In this document: positions 33,607 to 45,304 of the stretch, piece after piece
Numbering within the stretch: the first letter of the stretch is position 1
Layout: the number at the start of each line of letters is the position of its first letter
Origin: Dendrophyllia cribrosa
Taxonomy: Eukaryota > Cnidaria > Anthozoa > Scleractinia > Dendrophylliidae
NCBI GenBank assembly: GCA_024195265.1
Contig: JAJLRJ010000001.1
Location: 55,849,202-55,913,201, forward strand
DNA: 64,000 bases
Direction: 5' to 3'
Notes under the pieces: model-generated
The model's database searches: none
What the model saw: the letters and a program-made list of their open reading frames with translations, nothing else
What the model was told of the DNA's origin: nothing
Translations under genes and position numbers: made by a program

Positions 33607-35238
33607 GAAACAATGCCTCTTCTGCACGTGCGTTTTACATGCATTTGGTACATTTTGTTTGCCAAATGATATTAAAATTATTGGTTTTGTGGAGAAAGTG
33701 AACATACGACGGTTAATTTTCCTTCCTTTATTTGAAGTTAAAGCCATCCGTGCAAATTCACTCCCTGCATGGACAATCCAGTCGCATAAAATTAGACAAA
33801 CTAAACAAATTGGAACAATTAATTGGAACGCAGCGAATTTATTTTTGAAGTGACTTTTTCCTTGACGCCGCCGTCGTCGTGCTCATTTCGTATTCATAAA
33901 CAAAACTCTGAAAACTACTTGTCAGCTACGCCGCCTGAGCTCAGATGCGGAGCAGCTTATGATTCCAACAATTATTTCTCCAATTGAAAGCCCTTCTACG
34001 CAGAAAACTATTGATACAAAAGTATTGCAGTATCTTGAAATTCATGCGGAAGGAGTTTGACACCAAACTGCTGGATATATTTCGAAAAATGATGGAAAAC
34101 GCAGCATTGGAGATTTGAGCAGGTTTGGGAGCATTTTATAATATTTACAGAACTAATGAATACTTTTTAACGGTTCGCACGATTTGCAATCGGCTTAGAA
34201 TTCAGATTTAGCAAGCATTGGGAAGGTTTCTCCCATAAATGTGGGTTCGTGGATTGTTTTGTCAAAGAGCCTCAAGTATTTGAAATTTCAAGAGAATTAA
34301 GGGGATAAATTTTGATGGCCTTAATACTTCCGCACTTCTGATCCAACGATTTGCTGAAACTTGGTAAGGGTATGTCAGTTTAGTCAATGTAAGCTGATTC
34401 CAGAAAATTAACACAAATATAACAGCAAAATTATTCATAGGGGGCGATTTTGTTCATATTTTTGCTAAATAATAGCTGTAAGTTTTCGCAAAGTTTTATA
34501 AGCATCGCTTTAGAGCCGGAAAAGTTATGACCCAAAGTTTGTCATAGATGGGTGTCCCGAAATAGCAATGGAGTTACCAGCTTAACTAATCATTTTTGAA
34601 ATTCTCCTAGGGAACATGTCTTCCGTTCAGCGACTTGTGCTTTGGCTGTTGAATAAGGTTCCCCCCCTTCTTCTCCCCACGAAAAAAATGTATATATAAC
34701 GTACGTATTACCTAGAAAAAGCAAAAACTATTAACTGAAGGATTCAAGATTTCTAAAAATTCTCTACAGATCACAACTGATATATTGTATTTCGATCCAT
34801 TCATAGCAATGAAAATCCACATATGAAAATCCATAATTAAAATGACTAAAATCCATTAAACGCGCAGTTCTTTAATTCTGTTGATCCGATAAACAGAAAA
34901 AGGTAAAACGAAAGTTTACCATTTTGATTGAAGGCCACGGGGTTATTAGGGCTATGCACTATTTGGTGTCAAGTTAGATTAATTGATTGGTAAAAGCATC
35001 GATGTGACGTGTTAGTTTTCTTTGTTAAAATCTTTAAATTATTTAATTGAAAAATATGCGTATATTTTTTCGAACCTTAACTAAGGCGAGAAAAAAATAG
35101 AACTCACTCGTAAAAATACGCAGCCGTATTACACAGCTTTTCATTGAATAACATCTATATTTGTTCCATTTTACTTTTTGTATATTCACATTAAGTATAT
35201 TTACATTTGGAACTGAGTTCCAAAACGAGACTAAAATG
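33607..35238. other. intergenic DNA with old dispersed repeat
   Basis: A segment at about 34270-34450 is related, in reverse orientation, to sequences on both sides of the TTAA element at 28814-29412. No gene recognised. A CTTCTCCCC-type pyrimidine run lies at 34662-34680. Confidence 0.45.
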
Positions 35239-36150
35239 TTAGTCCTGGGGCTGTCGGCGTTTATTTAAGTTTATTAACAGTTCCCGTCGTTGTCGCTGCT
35301 CTCTTTTCCTCCACTTTTTGCAGCAAAACATCTGATACAATTCCCTTTTTACATCTCTCTTCAATAATGCGTATACAAATGGGTTTGCCCCAGAATTCGC
35401 TATCAGAAGCAACATTAAGGTAGGCCCAACTACTTTTGTAGGTTGAGCCTTTTCACAAGAAGAAAAACAGGAACACAATGAAGATAAAGACTGACTCACG
35501 TAACACATTAAGAATATCCCCACCATTACGCTAATCACGCGAGCTGAAGAAGTTTCTGCTTTTACTCGGTTTGTCGGCTGGTTGAACCTCAATTGCTTCA
35601 CTAGTACTGATGTACGTCTGGAATGCTTGCTTGCTATTGTAATTATTTTTATTGTAGCTATCGTGAGGAAAAAACATGGCGAAATCTGAAAGATTACCAT
35701 GGTTGTAAGCTGTGCGATTTCTACTCCGTTGGATAAAACTTCTGGCAACAACACAGTAGGTACAGTGTCGAGAATTAAGGGTGCCAACCAGCTGGTTATA
35801 AGTATAACAACGATTTTTTTCTTTGTCATAATTTGTGTGTACCTGAGTGGCAACACTATAGCACAGTAGCGGTCCATAGTCAGGGCGACTATGTTGGTGA
35901 CGGACGTGTACCCAAAGTATGAGGTGAAATGGAGGATCGCCTCGCTGCAGTTACTTATCAGTGTTCCGCAAAAGTATATCGGCAATGTTAAAAAAACAGC
36001 TAGGATTAGATCTGCTACAGCGAGTGATAAAACATACCAGTTTGTTTTAGTGTGAAGTCTGCGACGAGTTATGATGAGATATGTAACTAGAGCGTTCCCA
36101 AGAATTGCGATGACAATCAGAAACCACGAGACAATCCAGAACCACGACAT
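35239..36150 (-). CDS. orphan rhodopsin-class (class A) GPCR, relative of the 5.5-kb receptor
   Basis: A complete intronless 303-residue receptor with a very short N-terminus (TM1 begins within the first ten residues). Landmarks are GN at 18-19, AD at 46-47, MDRY with DRY at 93-95, CYVS at 216-219 where CWxP is usual, and NPFVY at 256-260. The third intracellular loop has KQLRFN and the C-tail has LKRDVKRELY, both close to the receptor at 5494-6507. The two are therefore divergent members of one orphan family. No cysteine is present in the second extracellular loop, so the standard disulfide is absent. The C-terminus is strongly basic (KKWRKREQRQRRE). Ligand unknown; signalling through G proteins is inferred from the DRY and NPxxY motifs. 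Confidence 0.92.
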   Translation of the reverse strand: MSWFWIVSWFLIVIAILGNALVTYLIITRRRLHTKTNWYVLSLAVADLILAVFLTLPIYFCGTLISNCSEAILHFTSYFGYTSVTNIVALTMDRYCAIVLPLRYTQIMTKKKIVVILITSWLAPLILDTVPTVLLPEVLSNGVEIAQLTTMVIFQISPCFFLTIATIKIITIASKHSRRTSVLVKQLRFNQPTNRVKAETSSARVISVMVGIFLMCYVSQSLSSLCSCFSSCEKAQPTKVVGPTLMLLLIANSGANPFVYALLKRDVKRELYQMFCCKKWRKREQRQRRELLINLNKRRQPQD

Positions 36151-38130
36151 AACTGTTAGTAAATCGACACTTGAGAAGGTTATTAGAAAGTAAGAAAGAG
36201 TTGCTCAACATCTACACACGGCCGTTTGTGCTGAGAACGTGAATTGAACGGAAACTGGTGCCAATTTGTTAAAAGGCGACAGATGTCCTTGAACACAGTT
36301 ATTGGTCTTTATGTCACAATATTCATACTAATTTACCTAAATTGGTATAATTACTTCCCTAAAAGGTTTCAAGTCTAAGTTTGTTGTGATCAGAATTATT
36401 ATGCCATGCACACCAGCCAGAAAGTGTTTTTTTAAGCTTTACTTAAGTTTTTGCGGATATTTCAAATAGACTTGTCACAGTAAATTGCATGCATATATTC
36501 AATTCCCAACATAATGTAATGCTTTGTAGGCGCAATTATGATCTCAGACGCTGGTCGAGAAATAAATCAACAACACATTTAAAATTTGAATTTCTCTTTT
36601 AATTTTTGACCAAAATAATAAAAATATTTCTTGAGATGTAGAACGATCACAGCATGAAGCACAATGGTCCTGACAAAGTGCATGCACAAGATTAAAAGAA
36701 TACTTATCAAAGTCAAGAAATCAGTCGCCAAAAATTCATATCTGTCTATTTAATTCAAAGGTTCTTATAACGAGGTTCTTACATCTTTTCTTAAAATCAA
36801 GACCTAAACATGTTAGAAATAACCGAGAACGATGTTAGTATAAACAAGCCATATTCTTTTTTCCTTACTTCCAGTAAAGTGAAATTGTAAATTACGTGTA
36901 TGCATGTATGTATGCCTAATAAATGAGTGAAGCTACTGTATTTCTTGATATAAACCTGAAAGCGACATAAACCCAGAGAGCTGCGAGAAAGTATTCCAGA
37001 CCAGAAGCACTGCAGTTGTTATTAATTGAGGATGAACCAGTCGAACAAACACTCAAAAGCAAAATGTCCCGGTTAGCATATTTAGGCATTCAAATCTTTG
37101 CTGGAGGAGTTAGTGAATTGAGACAAAACACATTTGGAAAATTTCCATAATGCCTGTTAAAACTACGCTATGTTTGGCTCCGTGTAATAGATGAGACTTT
37201 TGACAATTACGCTTTCAATGGGGAAAATAATTTATAATAAATGGCGATTTTCATCTTGTATCAGAGAGGGAACTCATATCCGAAGTGGTCTACAGTCGAC
37301 ATTTTCACGTCTCATGAAATATGGTTCGGTGGGATTAATGCGACGGAAAGTGCAAAACCAGACTACAGAAGTTGCTTTAATAATTGCTGTCGGTACATGG
37401 CGAACAGATAATTATAAGATACATTACCTACGTGTGTCTACGAAATTTGCAGTATATTAAAAGTTCAAGTTCCACGCACAACGGGAGGCCAGCTGAAGAA
37501 GCTTTATCCATAATTCAAATTATATTGACTGCATTTTACAGATTTTAGCTTTTCGACTGATTAAAACCGAGTGAAAATTCATCCAATTCCAGAGATGTTC
37601 TTGACGTTTTTGAATGAATCGTGGAATGGAACAAGAAAAGTATATAACTGAAGACTGATACAAATTAAAACGCACCGAGTGCATTAGACTGCTAGCTGTC
37701 CCTTTTCAGTCAATCGAGCGGGCGCGCCTGTCACGAAAACAACTCAGAGCCCCCTCGGTTCGCATTACTTTCGCTCGCCGCTCGCGCTCGTATTTGCTCG
37801 CCCGCTCGACTATCCAGAGAGGGACTGCTCGGAGTCTACGAGTACATTGTTTAGTTATTGTTTTGGGCTTATTTTTAACCAGAGAAGTGCTCTTATACCG
37901 TTGAGTGCTTCTTGCACACTACGAGTCTTTTTATGTGAAATAATTTATTTAGATACTTTTTAGGCTAGCCTTACAGCGGAGGTCCCATGCAAGTAATACC
38001 CAGTTTGGGTTTATCCAAAAACCTGAGCCAATTCGCAATTTTTACCTATCGGAGACTCATGGAAACAAAGAACCAAGCGCGCAGTGAATAAACACAAGAC
38101 AACTAATTGAAAACAATATTTATTCCTCAT
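36151..38130. other. intergenic DNA, nothing recognised
   Basis: No coding or RNA gene recognised. A GC-rich patch at about 37710-37830 (CGCTCGCCGCTCGCGCTCG) stands out from its surroundings. An 89-residue open frame at 37191-37460 has no known domain. Confidence 0.4.
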
Positions 38131-38321
38131 TGCGACTAGTAGTAATCATAGATTAACTGAAGTGCGTTCGACACAGAAGTAGTGCACCCTCTGGCTTCAA
38201 TAAATCCAACTAAAATCATACGCAAATTACAACGAATTTTTACTCCCACATTCGTACTAACAACAACAGTGCTTAATATACACAAACACAGAAACACTAA
38301 ACAGTAGCCAGAGAAAATTGT

Positions 38322-38382
38322 GGCGCCACCACTGTGGCCCCTGCGAAACTGTCCGTTTCGCAGGGGCCCCAGTGGTGGCGCC
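38322..38382. repeat. 61-bp GC-rich hairpin
   Basis: GGCGCCACCACTGTGGCCCC and its near-exact complement flank a short loop around GTTTCGCAGG-type sequence. It is likely the end or whole of a small MITE. Confidence 0.7.
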
Positions 38383-38728
38383 GCGAAACGACGTCTGTTT
38401 TCTCAGGCTAACTATACAGCAATTGTTTAATGGCAGAATCAGCAACAACAGCGAACAAAAACACGAGAGCTGCCAGATCTAGAGCACCACTGATGGCTTC
38501 TTAGAACCGATCAGCAGTGAAATAAAACGGTCGATTTTCTTGTCTGGCCTCTGTCAGTCTTCATTTTACTTCCACATGACAAAAGCGGCCAACTTGTAAT
38601 ATGAACCGCTATAATGTTCCAGATCAATCACGTTTCTCACATGCACGGCACCATCTGTATCCAGCAAGTTGTCAAAAGACATTCAAATAGGAACAAAACA
38701 AACTCATCAAAATGGCCAAATAAAAGTA

Positions 38729-41480
38729 AAACTAGTAGTAATCATAGATTATATAGTGCGTCTCTTAGTTCCTTATCCCGTGGCACCTCGTCTTGACCTG
38801 GTACCTTTTAGCCGCTATTTAAAGGGGCTATGTCGCGAGGTATGTCATGCAGGCAAAAACGACGGTCCGACATCAAACAAATTCACGCTATCGCCATGGA
38901 ATCGGGCAAAATCCTTCAATTCTGCCGTGCTGTGTACTCCGAAAGGTTTCAGATTTTTCCGACATATAAATAGTATATTTGTCTTGATTTCCTTTCGGTT
39001 ATTTCCCCGATTCTGAAATCATTACGCCTCAGTACATGTACTAATACCGGAACCGGAAATAAGAAATTTCTGAGAAAGTCAGAAAAAGTGCTCCCGTGAT
39101 AAACTTCTTGGAAACCGCGTTAATGGAGCATGAAATCGACGATTAAGTCACGCAACATTCAACATGAATTTCGCAGGATTTTTCGGATAAAAATGCAACT
39201 ACCAGTTACAAGTAAGACACAAGACTGTTGAATATAATTCCTTTATTAGCTAGACAAATTTTAGTCACAAAATCGAAATCTTTAGCTGCAAATGCGCCAG
39301 ATACAGGCGCAATTTCGAGCCCTGTATAAATTAAAATTAATCTGCGTTCGCCTGGCGCGGCCAGTGGTGAATTATTGCTACAAGACATACAGCGCATCGC
39401 ACCGTAGAACATCGCGAAGAACGACGTCGGTATTTAGGTAAAAGCTTCCCAAATCAGGCAGAGAACCACAGCAAAATTAAGATAGAACATTCAAAACATA
39501 CCAGAACGTACGGTGCTAGAAGCAAGGAAAACCGATAACTTCTTGCTTGATTCCAAAGAGACCCAACAACTTACTTGGTCCGGAGAAGAACCTTCGACCA
39601 ATTTTTCCACTGCGTACTTTTAGGCATTGAGATATTGAGCCGTACGATTCCAAAACCGGTAAAATATCCGAAACCAAATCAAGACAAATAGATTATTCAC
39701 AATAACATGTGACATTTCGGACAATCAGCTCCCCAGGATGATGCCTGATCTCCACGCGCTGGGAATGCTGGATACTATTGTGACGTTTCAACATGGCGCA
39801 GAAATGGTACATACAAATTTTCTCGATTCTTTCCGCTCCTAGACGACGCGCTAAGCATGCTGGATACTGTTGTGACGTTTCAAGATGGCGCAGATTTGGT
39901 ACCGACACTTTTCTCGATTCGTTCCGCCTAGACGACGTGCTAAGCATGCTGGATACTATTGTGACGTTTCAAGATGGCGCAGATTTGGTACCGACACTTT
40001 TCTCGATTCGTTCCGCATAGCCGACAAGATTAGGAAGCGTCTCCTTCGTCGACGCAAAAAATATATTTTGTTGCGTAAAAGCATTGAAACATTCATGTTT
40101 AACCTGTGCTTAAAATTACTACATAAAACTAGTAGTAATCATAGATTATAGTGCGTCTCCATATCCCGTGGCACCTCGTCTTGACCTAGTACCTCAGTTT
40201 CATGAATTAATTTAGCCACTGTTTAAAAGGGCTATGTCGCGAGATATGTCACGCAGGCAAAAACGTGGGGCCGACATCAAACAAATCATTCACGCTATCG
40301 CCGTGGGATCGGGCAAAATCCTGCCGTGCTGTGTACTCCGAAAGGTCTCAGATTTTTCCGACGTATAAATAGTATATTTGTCTTGATTTCATTTCGGTTA
40401 TTTCTCCGATTCTGAAATCATACTCCTCAGTACATGTACTAATACCGGAACCGGAAATGAGAAATTTCCGAGAAAGCCTGAAAAAGTGCTCCCGTGATAA
40501 ACTTCTTGGACACCGCGCATGAAATCGACGTTTAAGTCACGCAACATTCAACGTCAATTTCGCAGGATTTTTCGGATAAAATTACAACTACCAGTTGCAA
40601 GTAAGACACAAGACTATTGAATATAATTCCCTTATTAGCTAGAAAAATTTTAGTCACAAAACTGCGAAATCTTTAGTCGCAAATGCGCCCGATACAGGCG
40701 CAATTTCGAGCACTGCAAAGTTATTAAATCTGCGTTCGCCCTGGCGCGGACGGTCAGTGAATTATTGCTACAAGACATACAGCGAATTGCACCGTACCGA
40801 AGAACATCGCGAAGAACGACGTCGGTATTTAGGTGAAAGCTTCCCCAATCAGGTAGAGAACCACAGCAAAATCAAGATATAACATTCAAAACATAACTTC
40901 TTGCATGATTCCAAAGAGACCCAACAACTTACTTGGTCCGGAGAAGAACCTTCGTCCAATTTTTCCAGTGCGTACTTTTAGTAGGCATTGAAATATTGAG
41001 CCGTATGATTCCAAAATCGGGAAAATATCCGAAACTAAGTCAAGACAAATAGATTATTCACATGTGACATTTCGGAACCCCAGCTCCCCAGGATGATGCC
41101 TGATTTCCACGCGCTGGGAATGCTGGATACTATTGTGACGTTTCAACATGGCGCAGATTTTGTACCGACACTTTTCTCGATTCGTTCCGCTTAGACGACG
41201 CGCTAAGCATGCTGGATACTATTGTGACGTTTCAACATGGCGCAGATTTGGTACCGACACTTTTCTCGATTCGTTCCGCCTAGCCGACAAGATTAGGAAG
41301 CGTCTCCTTCGTCGACGCAACGACGCAAATACTAGATCGAAAGTCAACGTTTTATATCTATACCCATAGGATATCATACTTAAAAGGGAAGAAATATTAA
41401 GTCTAGTAGTAATCATAGATTATAGTGCATCTCCTTATCCACCTTGTCTTGACCTAGTACCACAGTTTTAACCACTGTTT
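38729..41480. repeat. 1.4-kb non-coding module in tandem, two full copies and a third start
   Basis: Copy A starts at about 38729 and copy B at about 40126, each with AAAACTAGTAGTAATCATAG then CCCGTGGCACCTCGTCTTGA. A third start is at about 41402. The copies share GGGCTATGTCGCGAG, ACATGTACTAATACCGGAAC, GACTATTGAATATAATTC and AAGAACGACGTCGGTATTTA along their length. Indels give repeat lengths of about 1397 and 1275 bases. Near its end each copy has 89-92-base subrepeats starting GCTGGATACTATTGTGACG (three in A at 39767, 39859 and 39948; two in B at 41121 and 41211). No protein is encoded. Confidence 0.85.
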
Positions 41481-41869
41481 AATATCAATCAGAACTGTTT
41501 ATTGTAAATGATAAAAATGATCAAGAACTGCTAGTTTAAATAAACTGTCATGATTAAGTCAAATGTATAATTTATTTGCTCAGGGATTTTAAAAGCATCG
41601 TGTCACTGTAGTATAATGTGTACTACTTAGCAATAAGTCTTTCGGCTCACGAATGTAACTGTGTTTTCTGGTACAACAGCTAAATTTATTTGGCACAATG
41701 GCCACAAGACTATCCGGTCACCGTGCCACCAGGGAGTCTCCGGCGCCACCTAAAGAGTTATCGGGAATTGGGAACAAATAACCGGAAGTTAAGCAATTAT
41801 ACTAGTATAAATGGTGTTTGTTTTAATGCGCAATGAATTATGAAATTTTAAAAATTCATAAATTATCCT

Positions 41870-42412
41870 TTAATCAGGTTTACTGACCAAGAAAGGATTT
41901 TTTTAACAAAACATAGCACAACTGCTGAGGTGATGATCAGGAGAAGTAGATTTTCGCCCAAACAGACACCATTGGATTTATATTTTAAAGTAATCTTACC
42001 TTCAGTAATTTACGCGTTACCTGTCTGGGGCGGTTTTAATTGAAAGGATAATTTTAATTCTTTAGAGTCTTTGCACTACAGAGCAGCCAGACTTATTCTT
42101 AACCTTCCATGGGACATGCCAACTGTGGATGTTCTGAGAACGGCTAAATGGGACAACCTTTTCTTTATGTATAAAGTTAGCTTAGCAAAATTAATATATA
42201 AGTTATGCTTAGACCTAGTACCGAGCACCATGTTTCACATTATTGAAAGAGCCAATAATAATAATTACAACTTTAAAAAAAACTCTATCGCCCACAGAGG
42301 CTCTATATTGTCTGGAACGCACTTTCACCGCGCTGCACGAAGAAATACTATCCGCTTAAAGCGTTTAGTAAAATGGCTAAAAGAGCTAAATCAGTATGTG
42401 ACAAAGGAATAA
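41870..42412 (+). pseudogene. LINE reverse-transcriptase C-terminal fragment
   Basis: The frame reads PLDLYFKVILPSVIYALPVW, one in-frame TGA, then LESLHYRAARLILNLPWDMP and a basic tail ending at 42412. This is the region after the reverse-transcriptase domain, seen in many LINE ORF2 proteins. It differs in sequence from the elements at 17.5 kb and 44 kb, so it is another family. No 3' tail repeat seen. Confidence 0.7.
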
Positions 42413-42559
42413 AGGACCTTCCTTGACATTTGTTTTCCGGAATAGTCCAAACGAATACACCCTGGTTGTCTCTTTTATTTTACTTGTGACAAACACTGTA
42501 ACAAATGCTGCTCAAACTTAAGCTATTGTCCCCGATCACCTTTTTACCCGTGACGCTAT

Positions 42560-43620
42560 TTTCACACGCTGCGCGTGCTCAAGACGGGCGAAGCGCTGAC
42601 CAAACTACGGAGATCTTCAACGGTCAAAAGTTCATATTCAGAATTGAAAATTTCTCTCACAACCGGTCGCATTTTTCATAAGCTTCCTGAGACACGTAAA
42701 GTTCCCTCTCTAATTTTCCGCCTCCTTCTGCCACGCAGTTTGCTCAGGTTTGCGTTTTTCTCCTCCGTAATTTTCTGATGGTACTCATTGTCTGCTTTGA
42801 GTTTGCGCATTTCTTTCTCGAGTTCGTAGATAGACCCCTGCTAGCTCCAGACCTCTGTTTTAATTTTTAGTGCCATTTCTAACTTCATCGCGTGTCATTT
42901 TCTTGCTTCACTACTTTATAATCGTTTTCCAGTTTGGTGAATTTACTTTGAACAAGGGACAGTTCTTGCTCCGCTTTCTTCGAATTTCCTGTCATGATGG
43001 CTTCAGACATTTTTCTCTGCGAGACTGACAAGTCGTACTGTAACGAACATTTGTTTTTAAAGAGAAAATCTCTCTCCTTGCACATATCGTCCAGTTTTAA
43101 CGTCAAAGTTCCATTCTCTCTGACGCTGTTAGCAAGAGTATTCCGTAACAAATTTGTTTCCTTTCTCAAGCGCTCAGCTTCGATGTTGTTCCGCTCTGAG
43201 AGAAGCGTTTTCTCCAAAAGCTTTTTTCTCGTAGAATCAATTTCAGCTTGCAGTTTAAATGTTGTGTGCGGAGGTCGCCAATGGAAACATTCTCACTTAT
43301 AATTAGCTCTTGCCAGTAGCCATCAATGTGAATAATCAAACAATGTATTATTTCCACTCTTCAACCAAAATTCGATACACTGCTTTTGTAGATTATCCCG
43401 CTCGCTCAATATCTCCATATATTTCATTATCAAATTTCCATTTTCAGTCTGGCTTTGGCTTTGTTCTTGACGCAGTCTGTTAACCTCAAAATTGCAAGCT
43501 GCAGTGTTGTACATGTTGTAGTGCCCTTTCTAAGCTCGTCGATGACGCTGTCCTTTTCCGCCACTTTCTGACCGTGGGCTCTCTCTAGCTGCATGCACTT
43601 AAAGCCAAACCCGCGATATA
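42560..43620 (-). pseudogene. decayed coiled-coil protein gene or retrocopy
   Basis: On the minus strand successive frames read KCMQLERAHGQKVAEKDSVI, VNRLRQEQSQSQTENGNLIM and SERDNLQKQCIEF. After frame changes they continue KLLEKTLLSERNNIEAERLR, VRENGTLTLKLDDMCKERDF and KAEQELSLVQSKFTKLENDY. All are heptad-rich coiled coil with no intron-like breaks, but at least three frameshifts and several stops occur over about 1 kb. It fits a dead copy, perhaps processed, of a long coiled-coil protein. The parent gene cannot be named. Fragmented exons of a real gene are the alternative. Confidence 0.5.
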
Positions 43621-43798
43621 AGAGGCGGCTGGACTGTCCAACTCATGCAAATCAGCAAAATCTATTGTTCTTGCGCATTTGCATTAGATTCAGAAACAGC
43701 GCGCGATCGAAACACATTTCACACGCGATCGAATTACATTTCACATGCACACAAAATTTGCATGAAACGAAGCCTGGAAAATCGAAGCAGTTATTTAA

Positions 43799-45300
43799 AG
43801 TGTATATTACAGATATTTTTTTATTTGCTTGATGGAATCTACATGGCGTTCTGATAAGAAAGTCGAAAAACGTTTTTCGATATCGATTTTTCTTGTCCGT
43901 GATTTACATGATGTACATTAACGATCTCCCTAACTGCCTGCGGGTTGCTGCGCAGAGAATGTTTGCCGATGACACCAGTATAACTTTATCTGCAAAAACG
44001 CTAGCTGATCTGAAACTAGCAGTGACTTCTGAACTTAACAATCTTACCTGTGGCCAAAACTGAGCTAATGATAATCGGATCTAGGCAGAGATTGAATGCC
44101 CAATGTGAGGAGATTAATATAAGTATCGATGACAGGACGATCAAGAGAGTTGACCATACTAAATCTCTGGGTCTTACCATTGATGCACAACTCTCTTGGT
44201 CTAAACACGTTGACGAGATAAGCAAGAAAGTCTCTTCAGCCATTGGTGCATTGAAACGTCTACGACCTTTTATTCCGACGGATCATAGTTAATAGAATAA
44301 ACTATGGACGGATGTTGCAGTTCAAATTTACAATGCTTTAATATTACCACATTTTGATTACTGCAGCCCGGTTTGGGATAGTATGAGTGGCTGTTTGAGT
44401 GATAAATTACAAAAATTACAAAATCGCGCTGCCAGAGTAATTACTCAATCACCTTTTGATACGAGCTCCAACCTCCTTCTCGCGATGCCTAAGTGGGAGA
44501 AGCTGTCTTTTCGTCGTAAAAAGCAGAAAGCTTTAATTATGTATAAAACATTGAATGAACTTGCCCCAGACTATCCTCAATGTCTCTTCACTCAACGCCA
44601 CGTTAATGATTATAACCTAAGAAATCTTGAAGGAAAGCTTTCGCTGCCCAAGCCAAATACTAATTACCTAAAACGAAGTTTTTGCTACAGCGGGGCCTGT
44701 TTGTGGAACAACTTGCCCCAAGATTTAAAAAGCGTTTGTTCTATTGGGCAGTTTAAACGGGGCATTAAGAAAGTATCTGAGATGTCGGATTCCCACACGG
44801 CAATCATGTAAAGCAGTTGTACAAGTTTTAATTTTTAATTATTAACTTAACTGATGATTCTCCGTGTTTAAATAAAGATTTACATTACATTACATTAGCC
44901 GTATAAAAACGTGAAATTTCACTTCCGGTGGGTTACAAAACCGCGCAAGAAGAAAGACTGGAAATAGTCCGCCGTGACGTAAATACATGAATGCCAGTGT
45001 CGCGGTTTCTCAGTTCCTCCGTTTTTTGGTGCGTGTTACTACAACCATAGACAACACACCTTAATAGAACCATGTTTCTACCTCAGGGCGCACCAAAAAA
45101 TGCGAGGAACCGAGAAACCGCGACACTGGCATTCTTGTATTGACGTCACAGTGGACAATTTCCAATCTTTCTTCTTGCGCGGTTTTGTAACCCACCGGAA
45201 GTGAAATTTCACTTTTTTTAGACGGCTAAAACCCGATTTTCTTATCAGAACGCAATGAAGATTCCATCAAGCAAATAAAAAAATATCTGTCATATACACT
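43799..45300. mobile_element. TTAA-flanked foldback element interrupted by a LINE
   Basis: AGTGTATATTACAGATA (from 43799) and its complement (ending 45300) are the tips of inverted ends about 65 bases long. Both are bordered by TTAA (43795-43798 and 45301-45304). A second inverted pair lies inside: 44897-45030 (AGCCGTATAAAAACGTG...) against 45085-45235 with few differences. The left arm between these two blocks is interrupted by LINE sequence, while the right arm is continuous. Removing the LINE leaves a foldback of roughly 0.5 kb with arms of about 210 bases. Confidence 0.8.
43903..44896 (+). mobile_element. 5'-truncated LINE (CR1/L2-like) inserted in the foldback
   Basis: The element begins at MYINDLPNCLRV and has the catalytic FADDTSITLSA (about 43965). 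After an internal deletion it continues KTELMIIGSRQRLNAQ, then LGLTIDAQLSWSKHVDEISK. After a stop region it has LPHFDYCSPVWDSMSGCL, KLQNRAARVITQSPFD and a 142-residue C-terminal frame ending at 44811. The 3' end is AATAAAGATT followed by (TTACA)n at 44881-44896. The tail style matches the LINE at 17.5 kb, so they may belong to one clade. The element is inactive. Confidence 0.85.
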
Positions 45301-45304
45301 TTAA

